Assembly (NCBI GenBank): GCA_029938085.1
Contig: JAPYOS010000007.1
Location: 1 to 64,000, forward strand
From: Oceanospirillaceae bacterium
GTDB lineage: Bacteria > Pseudomonadota > Gammaproteobacteria > Pseudomonadales > Balneatricaceae
DNA: 64,000 nt
Direction: 5' to 3'
Made by a program: the position numbers and the translations under genes. Every line of letters starts with the position of its first letter. Within the stretch, counting starts at the first letter, position 1. Shown piece after piece: positions 55,699-64,000 of the stretch. The notes below the pieces were generated by a model. The model searched no databases, was not told the origin of the DNA, and was given only the letters and a program-made list of their open reading frames with translations.

Positions 55699-57062
55699 TC
55701 GGCCCTGAATAAATCACAAATTACTGATTTATATACTAAACTTAATGGTATCTGAAACCAAAACTACAGTGTTTTGGCCCCAATAGCCCAAAAGGTTGCA
55801 GAAAACCATGAAACCCAAACCGCTTGATCCTAAACCCCAAGATGATTTGTTCAAAATCCGCCTAGACGACCTCGTTGATAAAAGCCACGCCCTAGTGCGC
55901 ATGGCGGGAGTCATGCACTGGGATTTATTGGATGACGAACTCGGCGCTGAATTTTGTGCTACAGCAGGTGCTCCCGCGTTGCCTACACGCTTAATGGCAG
56001 GGCTTATGTATTTGCAGCACACCTACAATTTATCTGATGAAGTGGTGGTGGAGCGCTGGGTAGAATCTCCTTATTTTCAGTATTTTTGTGGCCAAACATT
56101 TTCCCGCCATCAGTTGCCATGCCATCCCACGAGCTTGACGCGCTGGCGTCAGCGCATCGGCGAAGCCGGTTGCGAATGGTTATTGACCTTGACCATTGAG
56201 GCAGCCCTTAAGCTCAAGGTGATTACCAACACCAGTTTAAAACGCGTGGTGGTGGATACCACAGTACAAGAGAAGAACATCCGCTTTCCCACAGACAGCC
56301 ATTTGTATAACCAAATGCGCAAGGCGGTCAAACAAATCAAAGGCTACCTGGGCCGCGTCCTACGGGACTTACAGCGGCAAGAGGATCAACAGGATATAGG
56401 TCTAACGGATCGTCAATGTGACCGTTTAGAACAAGCTCAACGTTTGTTGAAGCAAACCAAAAAGAGTAAAAACAAACTCTACAGCCTGCATGAACCCCAT
56501 GTGGATTGCATCTCCAAAGGCAAAGCCCATAAGCGCTATGAGTTCGGTGTGAAAGCGAGTATTGCGACCACGGCCAAAGAAGCGTTTATCGTCGGCGCAA
56601 GGAGCTACGCGGGCAATCTTTATGATGGGCACACCTTAAAAGATCAATTAGAGCAAGTGAGCGTGCTGACCAATAAAACGCCTCAAACCTGTTATGTGGA
56701 TCGAGGCTATCGTGGTCATGGTGTCGAAAATACTCGTATCATCATCGCTGGGCAAAAACGCGGTATCAGCAACACCGAGCAACGTTGGCTCAAACGCCGC
56801 AACAGTATTGAGCCGATTATTGGGCATCTGAAAGCGGATGGCCGAATGCGACGGTGTTACCTCAAAGGCGTTCAAGGCGATGCCTTGAATGTGCTTCTAT
56901 GCGCCTGTGGTCAAAACTTAAGGAAACTGCTCAAGTGGCTTTGTTGGGACAAAATTTATGGCCTATTATTACGGCAATTTAACCGAATCGGTCTGCGATA
57001 CGCAGTTACAGTGGGTCAACAACCGTTTTTGATGGCTTGAAAAGTGCATTTCTCAGGTTGGA
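55699..57062 (+). mobile_element. IS5-family insertion sequence
   Basis: A complete element of about 1.36 kb with one transposase gene. Imperfect ends: left 55696-55717 and right 57044-57065 (complement) share TAGTC-N3-CCTGA and CAC, 15 of 22 positions. The flanks show CTAG (left) and CTAA (right), matching the YTAR target rule of IS5 but not an identical duplication, so exact borders are uncertain by a few bases. Confidence 0.75.
55808..57040 (+). CDS. IS5-family transposase
   Basis: A 410-aa DDE transposase. N-terminal DUF772-like domain (RLMAGLMYLQHTYNLSDEVVVERWVESPYFQYFCG), first Asp in VVVDTTVQEKNI, second in CYVDRGYRGHG, and Glu in RRNSIEPIIGHLKADGRM. A central helical insertion rich in Gln/Lys is present. 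A single frame with no programmed shift. ATG at 55808 is chosen; a TTG at 55796 is possible. Confidence 0.9.
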   Translation: MKPKPLDPKPQDDLFKIRLDDLVDKSHALVRMAGVMHWDLLDDELGAEFCATAGAPALPTRLMAGLMYLQHTYNLSDEVVVERWVESPYFQYFCGQTFSRHQLPCHPTSLTRWRQRIGEAGCEWLLTLTIEAALKLKVITNTSLKRVVVDTTVQEKNIRFPTDSHLYNQMRKAVKQIKGYLGRVLRDLQRQEDQQDIGLTDRQCDRLEQAQRLLKQTKKSKNKLYSLHEPHVDCISKGKAHKRYEFGVKASIATTAKEAFIVGARSYAGNLYDGHTLKDQLEQVSVLTNKTPQTCYVDRGYRGHGVENTRIIIAGQKRGISNTEQRWLKRRNSIEPIIGHLKADGRMRRCYLKGVQGDALNVLLCACGQNLRKLLKWLCWDKIYGLLLRQFNRIGLRYAVTVGQQPFLMA

Positions 57063-57142
57063 CTAAGCTAATCTAAACCCACACATCGAAGCCTTACATC
57101 TGCTTCCTGTTCACATCATCTAAACGGAACTTAGCGACACCC

Positions 57143-58864
57143 ATGACTCAAAAGCTCACCTTGCAACAACTAGAATCCTTCCTCTGGCAAACTGCAGATA
57201 TCTTGCGCGGCAATATGGATGCCTCTGAATATAAGGACTACATCTTCGGCATGATGTTCCTCAAACGTCTGTCTGACTCCTTTGAAGAAGAACAAGAGAA
57301 GGTAGTTCAGCATTATGTGTCCATGGGTAAGAGTCAAGCTCAGGCGAAAGACTTAGCAACTGATGAGGATGAATATGACAAGACCTTCTTTGTCCCTGAG
57401 CGGGCTCGTTGGGGCCGCCTGAAAGACCTCAAGCACGACATAGGTGCTGAGCTTAACAAAGCCACTGAGTCCATTGAAGAAGCCAACCCATCCCTTGGCG
57501 GCGTATTGCAGTCCATCGACTTCAATATCAAGAACAAACTATCGGACAAGAAGCTGCAGGACTTGCTGCGTCACTTCTCAACATACCGCCTACGCAATGA
57601 AGACTTCGAGTCTCCAGACTTACTTGGTAGTGCCTACGAATACTTGATTAAGATGTTTGCCGACTCTGCAGGTAAGAAGGGTGGTGAGTTCTACACGCCC
57701 AGCGAAGTAGTGCAGTTGCTGGTGGCCTTGTTAAAGCCCCATGCAGGCATAAAGGTGTACGACCCTACGGTAGGTTCTGGAGGTATGTTAGTCACTGCCC
57801 GTAACTACCTTATCAAGCATGGTGAAAATGCTACTAACTTGTCCCTATACGGTCAGGAGATGAACCTGAATACGTGGGCCATCTGTAAGATGAATATGTT
57901 CTTACATGGCGTGTTCAATGCAGACATACGTCAAGGCGATACTCTTGGCGACCCTAAGCATGTGCAGCAAGGCGAGCTCATTGTCTATGACCGTGTAATC
58001 GCTAACCCACCGTTTAGCTTAAAGAAGTGGGGCAAAGACCAAGCCGATAATGACCCCTATGGACGCTTTCCCTACGGCACACCACCTAAGGATGCTGGCG
58101 ACTTATCGTTCATTCAGCATATGATAGCCTCGGTGAATGCGGAAGGCATGATGGGTGTGGTAGTGCCCCATGGAGTCCTATTTCGTGGAGCAAGCGAGAA
58201 GGAAATCCGTAAAGGCATACTCGAAGATGACCTGCTAGAAGCCGTGGTAGGTCTGCCATCGTCCTTATTTTATGGCACAGGCATTCCTGCAGCTTTGCTC
58301 ATAATCAACAAGGCCAAACCAGCAGAACGCAAGGGCAAAGTGTTGTTCATCAATGGTGAACTGGAATACCAAGAAGGCAAGAATCAGAACAAGCTCAGAC
58401 CGGAAGACATTGAAAAAATTGTTGATACCTTCGACAGTTTCGTAGAGAGCAAACGCTACTCAAAAGTAGTCACCCTAGATGAAATCCGCGACAACGATTA
58501 CAACCTCAATATCCGCCGCTATGCAGACACTTCACCACCACCAGAACAGTTTGATGTAAAGGCCATACTTCAAGGTGGCATTCCAGTGAGCGAAGTGGAA
58601 GACGATTACATCCAAGAAACGCTGCAAGGTATGGATGTGAGTTGCGTATTTGAACGTCAAGACAGCGACTACTACCGGTTCAAAGATAGCATCGAAACCA
58701 AAGAACAAATCTGTGACCAGCTCACTACTCAAGACCCTAAGGTTGTTGCTCAGTTTGAACGCTGGTGGGATAAGTACAAGGTGTCACTGCATGAGTTAGA
58801 TGCTGAGGTAAAGGGTGCTGAGGATGTAATGTGGGGTTATCTCAAGGAGTTGGGGTATGAGTGA
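57143..58864 (+). CDS. hsdM: Type I restriction-modification methyltransferase subunit
   Basis: A 573-aa N6-adenine methyltransferase: N-terminal HsdM helical domain ([38 protein letters not shown]), SAM motif [10 protein letters not shown] (about 210) and catalytic motif NPPF (about 290). It modifies the site chosen by HsdS. Ends in an 8-nt overlap with hsdS. No hsdR is present in the window. Confidence 0.95.
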   Translation: MTQKLTLQQLESFLWQTADILRGNMDASEYKDYIFGMMFLKRLSDSFEEEQEKVVQHYVSMGKSQAQAKDLATDEDEYDKTFFVPERARWGRLKDLKHDIGAELNKATESIEEANPSLGGVLQSIDFNIKNKLSDKKLQDLLRHFSTYRLRNEDFESPDLLGSAYEYLIKMFADSAGKKGGEFYTPSEVVQLLVALLKPHAGIKVYDPTVGSGGMLVTARNYLIKHGENATNLSLYGQEMNLNTWAICKMNMFLHGVFNADIRQGDTLGDPKHVQQGELIVYDRVIANPPFSLKKWGKDQADNDPYGRFPYGTPPKDAGDLSFIQHMIASVNAEGMMGVVVPHGVLFRGASEKEIRKGILEDDLLEAVVGLPSSLFYGTGIPAALLIINKAKPAERKGKVLFINGELEYQEGKNQNKLRPEDIEKIVDTFDSFVESKRYSKVVTLDEIRDNDYNLNIRRYADTSPPPEQFDVKAILQGGIPVSEVEDDYIQETLQGMDVSCVFERQDSDYYRFKDSIETKEQICDQLTTQDPKVVAQFERWWDKYKVSLHELDAEVKGAEDVMWGYLKELGYE

Positions 58865-60032
58865 GATGGTGGTTCCGGATGGGTGGAATGCTAATAGGTT
58901 TGACTCGTTCACAACTCTGCAAAGAGGTAGTGACCTGCCTGTTCAATACAGGAATGGCACAAAACATTTGATTATTGGGTCCAATGGGGTAGTTGGCACT
59001 CATGATATACCATCGGTGGTCGGCCCGTGTGTGATTACGGGTAGGTCTGGCTCAATTGGCAAAGTCCTGTATGTTGTAAGCGATTGCTGGGCTTTGAATA
59101 CAACTTTGTACGTGAAGGACTTTCATCAAAACGACCGCAAGTTTGTATACTACTTTTTGACGTGGTTCGATCTCCAGCGCTTTGAAAGTGGTACAGGGGT
59201 TCCAACTTTAAACAGGAATGACGTTCATTCGGTTTCAGTCGTCTTCCCACCGCTACCTGAGCAACAAAAGATAGCCGCCATCCTCACCTCAGTGGATGAT
59301 GTCATTGAGAAAACCCAAGCCCAAATCGACAAGCTGCAAGACCTCAAGAAAGGCACCATGAACCAACTGCTCACACGTGGCATCGGTCATGCGGAGTTCA
59401 AGGAGAGTCCTGTGGGCATGATTCCGGTGGATTGGGAGGTTAAGCAAGTATCGAGTGTTACTTCAAAAGTAGGTAGTGGAGTTACACCACGAGGTGGGTC
59501 TGAGGTCTATCAATCCGAAGGAGTTAAATTTTTAAGGAGTCAAAATGTTCACTTTTCAGGCTTAAGATTGGATGGGGTTGCTTGTATTGCTAGTGAAGTT
59601 CATGAAGGGATGTCTTCATCGAAGGTCCGGGAAGGTGACGTGTTATTAAATATCACAGGAGCCTCTATTGGCCGTTGTGCACTTGTTCCGAAGGGAATAG
59701 GTGAGGCAAATGTAAATCAACATGTTTGCATTATCCGTACTACTTCCGTAGTCGATGGTGCGTTCGTAACGTATTGGCTTAGCTCTACGTGTGGCCAAAG
59801 TCAGATAAACAAGTTTCAAGCTGGAGGGAATAGAGAGGGTCTGAATTTTCAGCAAATAAAGGCAATCTCAATCTCATTACCATCCATCTCAGAGCAACAA
59901 AAGATTACCTCAATTCTAACCGCTATAGACACTCAAATCGAAGCCAAACAGGACAAGTTAAAGCACACCCAAGCCCTCAAAAAAGCCCTCATGCAAGACC
60001 TGCTCACAGGTAAAAAGCGGGTCGCTGCTTGA
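58857..60032 (+). CDS. hsdS: Type I restriction-modification specificity subunit
   Basis: A 391-aa HsdS with two target-recognition domains. Each is followed by the conserved helix ([35 protein letters not shown] near 135-180; [35 protein letters not shown] near 340-385). Two different domains imply a bipartite target; its sequence cannot be read from here. Confidence 0.93.
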   Translation: MSEMVVPDGWNANRFDSFTTLQRGSDLPVQYRNGTKHLIIGSNGVVGTHDIPSVVGPCVITGRSGSIGKVLYVVSDCWALNTTLYVKDFHQNDRKFVYYFLTWFDLQRFESGTGVPTLNRNDVHSVSVVFPPLPEQQKIAAILTSVDDVIEKTQAQIDKLQDLKKGTMNQLLTRGIGHAEFKESPVGMIPVDWEVKQVSSVTSKVGSGVTPRGGSEVYQSEGVKFLRSQNVHFSGLRLDGVACIASEVHEGMSSSKVREGDVLLNITGASIGRCALVPKGIGEANVNQHVCIIRTTSVVDGAFVTYWLSSTCGQSQINKFQAGGNREGLNFQQIKAISISLPSISEQQKITSILTAIDTQIEAKQDKLKHTQALKKALMQDLLTGKKRVAA

Positions 60033-60118
60033 TGGCTTACAAGTTACGGACTATGCTTACCGAAGAACTGCTACGGGCTCACGGCTTTAGCAATGACGAA
60101 CAAGAGGTAACACTATGA
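60032..60118 (+). CDS. 28-aa coupled ORF between hsdS and antitoxin
   Basis: This short frame begins at an ATG overlapping the hsdS stop (TGATG region) and ends with ATGA overlapping the antitoxin start. The product [19 protein letters not shown]... matches no family I know. The tight coupling makes it a plausible leader or gene remnant. Confidence 0.35.
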   Translation: MAYKLRTMLTEELLRAHGFSNDEQEVTL

Positions 60119-60345
60119 ATAGTAAACAACTAGTGGATGCAGCACTTCACTTAGACCCCGCTCAACGAGCAGTGCTTGCTCAATCCTTGTGGGAAAGCTT
60201 AGATGCACCCTATTTAGATTCAGACGGTTCAGATGACGCAGCACTTGAGTTGGCAGTACAGCGCGACCAAGAGATTGAATCTGGAGCCGTACAGGCCTTG
60301 TCACATGATGAGCTAATGCATAGGTTGCGAGCAAGTGAGGGTTGA
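60115..60345 (+). CDS. Addiction-module antitoxin (PF09720-like)
   Basis: A 76-aa acidic helical protein (DAALHLDPAQRAVLAQSLWESLDAP ... DDAALELAVQRDQEIESGAVQALSHDELMHRLRA) of the unstable-antitoxin family paired with RelE/ParE toxins. The toxin frame overlaps its 3' end by 11 nt, but the toxin is truncated. Confidence 0.85.
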   Translation: MNSKQLVDAALHLDPAQRAVLAQSLWESLDAPYLDSDGSDDAALELAVQRDQEIESGAVQALSHDELMHRLRASEG

Positions 60346-60454
60346 GTATCATCCTCAGATAGAAGTTGAATTACGCGCCATCATTGACCACTTGTATCTC
60401 TTGGTGATGAATGATTTGCTATCTTCGTCACCTGGAGTTAGTGAGAATGTTTGA
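60335..60454 (+). pseudogene. Truncated RelE/ParE-type toxin
   Basis: It starts at GTG inside the antitoxin end. VRVEYHPQIEVELRAIIDH matches the N-terminus of RelE/ParE toxins, after which family similarity stops near 60392 and a foreign 20-residue tail follows to a TGA at 60454. The core toxin residues are absent, so it should be inactive. The break coincides with the probable left end of IS110. Confidence 0.75.
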
Positions 60455-60578
60455 CCACATAATGTTTAACATTGAACTGTAGATTATTCCCTAGCTCCGT
60501 CCTTCTTCAATACTGGATGGTATCCAAGCACTCAGCTTTAGTCTGATGATGCTGTATGTACAAGTGGAGTCAGTTGAT
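60393..60578 (+). ncRNA. Candidate IS110 bridge-RNA region
   Basis: Noncoding left end upstream of the recombinase start. Established knowledge: IS110-subgroup elements transcribe a structured guide RNA here with target- and donor-binding loops. I did not resolve the loops by hand; the call is by position only. Confidence 0.4.
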
Positions 60579-61571
60579 ATGTTAATAAACGTTGGAATAG
60601 ATGTTGGTAAAGAATCGTTAGATCTTTGTGTTTTGCTTGATAAGACAATTGGTAAGTTGAAATCAAAGAAATTCAAAAATAAAAAAGAAGGCTATATCAG
60701 TGCTGTCGAATGGCTTACTAAAACAATCGATTACGCTCCTGGAACAATGCTAATCACACTCGAAGCTACTGGCGTGTATCATGAAGGAATAGCTTATTAC
60801 CTTTATTCTCAAGGCTTTCGAATGTTTATTTCAAACCCTGGAAAGGCTAAAAAGTTTGCGCTGTCGCTAGGGCTTGTCCACAAAACAGACAAATCAGATG
60901 CAGCAATGCTCGCAAAATACGGTTCAATTCAACCTGACGACATGTCGTTATGGGTGCCCGAAGATGATGACGTTCGTGCTATTAAAACGCTAATTCGTCG
61001 TCTAAACGCTTTAGAAAAAGATAAGCTGAGGGAAAGTAATCGCCTTGAAGCAAGCCTTATAAGTGATGCAGCCAAGCGGGTTATCCAATCAACGAGGTAC
61101 TTGATCTCAGTATTGGGTAACGAGATAATGGACATCCAAAACGAAATAGATCAGCTCATATCTAGCAACCAAGAGATGAATAAAAATCGGGAACTCCTGC
61201 TTAGCGTGCCTGGTATAGGTGCAGTAATGGCAAGGGAGTTGGTCTATTTATTTTCTGCAAAGAAATTCACCTCAGCAAAGCAAGTAGCAGCATACGTAGG
61301 GCTGATTCCAAGACTTAATGAGTCGGGAGTATTTAAAGTCCGCAGTTCGTTGAGTAAGTCAGGCCCTGCTAGAACACGGTCTAAGATCTTTTTAGCTGCT
61401 GTTTGTGCTGGCACTCATAATCCTGATATAAAAGCTCAAAAGATCAGGGTCATCCATGCTGGTAAAACGAAGATGCAGGCATTGGGAGCCGTAATGCGGA
61501 AGCTAATTCAGATTTGCTTCGGTGTGATTAAAAACCAAACAAGATACCAGCCTCAGATCGTATTAATTTAA
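60579..61571 (+). CDS. IS110-family transposase (DEDD recombinase)
   Basis: A 330-aa protein. N-terminal RuvC-like DEDD domain (GIDVGKESLD, TLEATGVYHE, HKTDKSDAAMLAKYG), coiled coil, then the C-terminal Tnp2 domain (SVPGIGAVMARELVYLF, KQVAAYVGLIPRLNESG) with a Ser-containing RSSLSKSGPARTRSKIF motif that houses the family's catalytic Ser. Start at 60579 (MLINVGIDVGKES) is preferred; the frame is open from 60546. Confidence 0.92.
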   Translation: MLINVGIDVGKESLDLCVLLDKTIGKLKSKKFKNKKEGYISAVEWLTKTIDYAPGTMLITLEATGVYHEGIAYYLYSQGFRMFISNPGKAKKFALSLGLVHKTDKSDAAMLAKYGSIQPDDMSLWVPEDDDVRAIKTLIRRLNALEKDKLRESNRLEASLISDAAKRVIQSTRYLISVLGNEIMDIQNEIDQLISSNQEMNKNRELLLSVPGIGAVMARELVYLFSAKKFTSAKQVAAYVGLIPRLNESGVFKVRSSLSKSGPARTRSKIFLAAVCAGTHNPDIKAQKIRVIHAGKTKMQALGAVMRKLIQICFGVIKNQTRYQPQIVLI

Positions 61572-61573
61572 TA

Positions 61574-62107
61574 TTGAATGTGACTGAGAGAGATGGTATC
61601 TACGGAGGCCAATTTGTAGACTTTTTAAGCACTGTTAAAGCCTTAGATACAATGCCTTTTGTGGCACAAATGGCCGAACTGGAATGGCACTTAGATCGTA
61701 TTAGCCACATTTATCACCAGCCAAGATTTGACTTTAAACGGCTTGCCAAAATACCCGAAGAGCAGCACTTAAACATCCGTTTTAAGCTCGCTAAAACTTG
61801 CCACATACAGTCTTCAAACGTGGACCTAATTAGCCTTCACACCGACCTCTCATCACCAATAGACACGCATAAAACGGCGTCTAATCACCCACAGCCGAGC
61901 CATACTTTGATATTGCAAAACAGCAAAGGTGAATCAGCTTTAATAGCGTTAACACCACAGCAGTGGGAATGGCTGATGGGCGTGGAGAAAGGTCACACGT
62001 TGGCGCAACTATGTGAACTTAAAAACACTCAATTACCCGTTCTAATGGCTCAAATCACGGATTGGATTGCCCTCGTCTGCATTGACGATTTCCGCACATC
62101 ACCTTAA
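61574..62107 (+). pseudogene. bufC: 5'-truncated bufC (DUF2063 / HvfC-BufC family)
   Basis: The 177-residue frame begins in the second half of the DUF2063 domain (YGGQFVDFLSTVKALDTMPFVAQMAELEWHLDRI) and continues through the C-terminal domain. Family members are around 250 aa, so roughly the first 80-90 residues are missing, removed at the IS110 boundary. BufC partners BufB to modify BufA; without its N-terminus it is probably inactive. Confidence 0.75.
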
Positions 62108-62133
62108 CCCTCGCAATAACCATAGGAAGACTT

Positions 62134-62571
62134 ATGAAAAACCTCATTAACAGCTACCAACGAGTGGTAGACAAACATGCGCCAAACATACAAAACCTAT
62201 TCTTATTAGCCTTAAGGTTATGGTTGGCTTGGATATTTTTAAACGCAGGAGTCACTAAATTTAATCACTGGGACTCTACCCTGTTCTTATTTGAATACGA
62301 GTATTAGGTGCCTTTAATCCCTTGGCAGTTAGCTGCTTACACGGGCACTGCGGCAGAAATCATACTGCCAACATTTGTGGCTATGGGATTGTTAGGTCGG
62401 CCTATGGCTTTGGCCCTATTCGGTTTTAATGCCATTGCCGTAATTTCATACCCAGCCATTTGGGACGCTGGTTTTTGGGATCACAAGCTGTGGGGATTAA
62501 TGATATTAGTGATTGTGATGTATGGTGCAGATCGCTGGTCCGTAGACCAGCTTATAAGGCACAAACAATAG
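62134..62571 (+). pseudogene. DoxX-family gene with in-frame amber stop
   Basis: The frame starts at an ATG with AGGAAG upstream: LFLLALRLWLAWIFLNAGVTKFNHWDSTLFLFEYEY, then TAG at 62305-62307, then VPLIPWQLAAYTGTAAEIILP in the same frame to 62571. DoxX proteins are four-helix membrane proteins that often close bufferin operons. The family has a single residue at the TAG place, so one C-to-T change of a CAG is the simplest explanation. The downstream GTG (62308) could re-initiate. Confidence 0.82.
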
Positions 62572-62574
62572 CGT

Positions 62575-63030
62575 TTAACTACCCGATTTAACGATGCACA
62601 ACACCATATCACGGCTGCCCACCACTTTAACTTGGGTGCCCGCCGATAGATTATTGTCACACTCGACGCGCCACAGGGTGTCGCCCACTTGCATTTTGCC
62701 TTGACCACCGGTCATTTCGTGGGTTAAGGCAAACTCGCGGCCTATTAACTGTGCCGCTCGGTCATTAAGCTCGGGTTGATCTGTGGCTTGGTTAAAGCTC
62801 TTAAAGCGGTACCAAAACCATACCGAGCAAAGCAAGGCTAATACGGCAAACAACGAAATTTGTTTCTGCCACGACAGGTCTGGCCAAATGTAAGTGATCA
62901 GCGCCACTTCTAACGCGGCCATTACGGCACCCAAAAGAAACCCAGAAGCGCCTAATGCTTCACCAGCGATAAGCACAATTGCCAAAATTATCCAGTGCCA
63001 AAACTGCATGGCTTCAAAAAATTCAATCAT
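62575..63030 (-). CDS. NfeD family membrane protein
   Basis: A 151-aa protein with two to three N-terminal membrane helices ([35 protein letters not shown]) and a C-terminal OB-fold NfeD domain (about 90-145, [27 protein letters not shown]). Short NfeD proteins partner with SPFH proteins. The ATG overlaps the SPFH gene's stop (ATGA). Confidence 0.92.
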   Translation of the reverse strand: MIEFFEAMQFWHWIILAIVLIAGEALGASGFLLGAVMAALEVALITYIWPDLSWQKQISLFAVLALLCSVWFWYRFKSFNQATDQPELNDRAAQLIGREFALTHEMTGGQGKMQVGDTLWRVECDNNLSAGTQVKVVGSRDMVLCIVKSGS

Positions 63031-63959
63031 GAGGTTTTACTGCCCATGTCTTTAACCAGCTCACTGATACCTGCCACCGAGCCAATCACACTACTGGCTT
63101 CTAAAGGAATCATCATTACTTTATTGTTATCGGATGCTGCTAGTTTACCTAAAGCATCTATATATTTCTGAGCTATAAAATAATTAATGGCGCGGGAGTC
63201 ACCATTTTGAATCGCTGCTGACACCACTTCTGTGGCTTTGCCTTCGGCTTCGGCTAAACGTTCACGGGCTTCAGCTTCACGCTTAGCCGCTTCTAACTGC
63301 CCTTCCGCTTTAAGAATTTCAGACTGCTTTTGACCTTCGGCCACCTTAATCGCTGCTTCTTTTTCGCCTTCGGCTTCTAGTATTTGAGCACGTTTTTCAC
63401 GCTCTGCTTTCATTTGACGGGCCATGGCCGTCACCAAATCTTGTGGTGGTGCAATGTCTTTAATCTCGATACGCGTCACCTTCACACCCCAAGGATCAGT
63501 AGCGTCATCCACCTTAGATAACAAACTGCCATTAATGCGTTCGCGGTTAGACAACATTTCGTCCAACTCCATAGAACCCAGCACCGCACGAATATTGGTC
63601 ATCACCAAAGTTTGCATCGCTCTGTGCAAATCGTTGATTTCGTATGCGGCTTTGGCTGCATCTTGTATCTGAAAGAAACACACGGCATCGGTCATGACTT
63701 GAGCGTTGTCTGAAGAAATGATTTCTTGTGGGTCTACATCCAGCACTTGTTCCATCATATTTAGCTTTTGGCCAACAGCATCGATGAAAGGCACCAACAA
63801 GTGTAAACCTGGGGTTAAGGTACGGGTATATTTACCAAACCGTTCAACGGTCCAGTTATGCCCTTGGGGCACCATACGAATACCTTTAAAGATCACCAAT
63901 ATGGCGGCCATGGTGAAAAACAGGGCCGTTAAACTTTGGCCTAGATCAGCGATTGTCAT
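63027..63959 (-). CDS. SPFH/stomatin-like (paraslipin) membrane protein
   Basis: A 310-aa protein with an N-terminal membrane anchor ([19 protein letters not shown]), an SPFH band-7 domain ([31 protein letters not shown] ... [22 protein letters not shown]) and an Ala/Glu/Lys coiled coil ([23 protein letters not shown]). It resembles QmcA and, with NfeD, probably organises membrane microdomains. AAGGA 7 nt before the ATG at 63959 fixes the start. Confidence 0.93.
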   Translation of the reverse strand: MTIADLGQSLTALFFTMAAILVIFKGIRMVPQGHNWTVERFGKYTRTLTPGLHLLVPFIDAVGQKLNMMEQVLDVDPQEIISSDNAQVMTDAVCFFQIQDAAKAAYEINDLHRAMQTLVMTNIRAVLGSMELDEMLSNRERINGSLLSKVDDATDPWGVKVTRIEIKDIAPPQDLVTAMARQMKAEREKRAQILEAEGEKEAAIKVAEGQKQSEILKAEGQLEAAKREAEARERLAEAEGKATEVVSAAIQNGDSRAINYFIAQKYIDALGKLAASDNNKVMMIPLEASSVIGSVAGISELVKDMGSKTS

Positions 63960-64000
63960 AAACAAATCCTTGTGGATAAATGTGAAAGGTTAAGCATAGC

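Larger units (their letters stand above)
60393..61600 (+). mobile_element. IS110-family insertion sequence
   Basis: Ends are approximate. The left end is set where toxin homology stops, the right end where BufC homology resumes. The layout of a ~185-bp noncoding left end, one recombinase gene and a short right end fits the IS110 subgroup, which carries its bridge RNA at the left. No terminal inverted repeats are seen, as expected. Confidence 0.65.

Noticed and set aside
57143-62107. A complete defence island
   Set aside because: No HsdR, no intact toxin and no other recognised defence gene; the contents read as remnants.
62305-62307. Pyrrolysine or recoded UAG, given nearby methylamine-type corrinoid genes
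   Set aside because: The gene is a DoxX protein, not a methylamine methyltransferase. No Pyl genes are visible, and neighbouring genes are decaying.

Overview
The window reads as a chromosomal segment of a marine gammaproteobacterium, most likely of the Oceanospirillales/Pseudomonadales side. The evidence is the gene order leuC-leuD-leuB-asd-fimV-truA-trpF-trpB-trpA-accD-folC-dedD-cvpA-purF-metZ, the Pro-Arg-His-Leu tRNA cluster, AcnB, MiaE and a YebG-type SOS protein. Base composition looks moderate, without extreme GC. Species identity is inference; no search was possible.

Layout. 1-520: four tRNA genes on the minus strand behind a near-consensus promoter. 566-5138: cysS and glnS (minus), ppiB and lpxH (plus), closed by a bidirectional terminator. 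5171-20862: a sulfonate (taurine) catabolism region. It holds a TauABC-type ABC importer, a TauE/SafE exporter, a cytoplasmic SoeABC-type sulfite dehydrogenase, taurine-pyruvate aminotransferase, a divergent MocR/TauR-type regulator and a Pta-family phosphotransacetylase. The desulfonating enzyme Xsc is not in the window. 20878-26381: an EamA exporter, miaE, acnB and a receiver-GGDEF protein.

26396-42332: a long minus-strand biosynthetic block (leucine, aspartate semialdehyde, FimV, TruA, tryptophan, AccD, FolC, purine, MetZ). Next come a LexA-boxed yebG-like gene and a LysR regulator, with a 24-bp near-repeat upstream of both leuC and lysR. 43986-55087: a one-carbon region. It has a GlxA/GbdR-like regulator, an M50 protease, a RamA-like ferredoxin/ASKHA corrinoid reactivator, a pterin-binding methyltransferase, a divergent MTHFR, a small 'virulence factor' protein, a DUF1638 protein and a corrinoid protein. 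Divergent folD and then glyA follow. These parts form a corrinoid methyl-transfer chain to or from tetrahydrofolate, but no methyl donor or acceptor enzyme (MttB-like, or a homocysteine-binding domain) is encoded here.

55438-62571: an accessory patch. A bufferin-type (DUF2282) metal-binding peptide operon has been split and degraded. bufA survives, bufB is gone, bufC has lost its N-terminus and the doxX gene carries an in-frame amber stop. Between the pieces lie an IS5-family element, an HsdM/HsdS pair without HsdR, an antitoxin with a truncated toxin, and an IS110-family element. 62575-63959: an NfeD/SPFH membrane pair.

The observations I would check first are the corrinoid C1 cluster with its MetR-like box, the sulfonate-to-sulfate cluster lacking xsc, and the dismantled bufferin operon.
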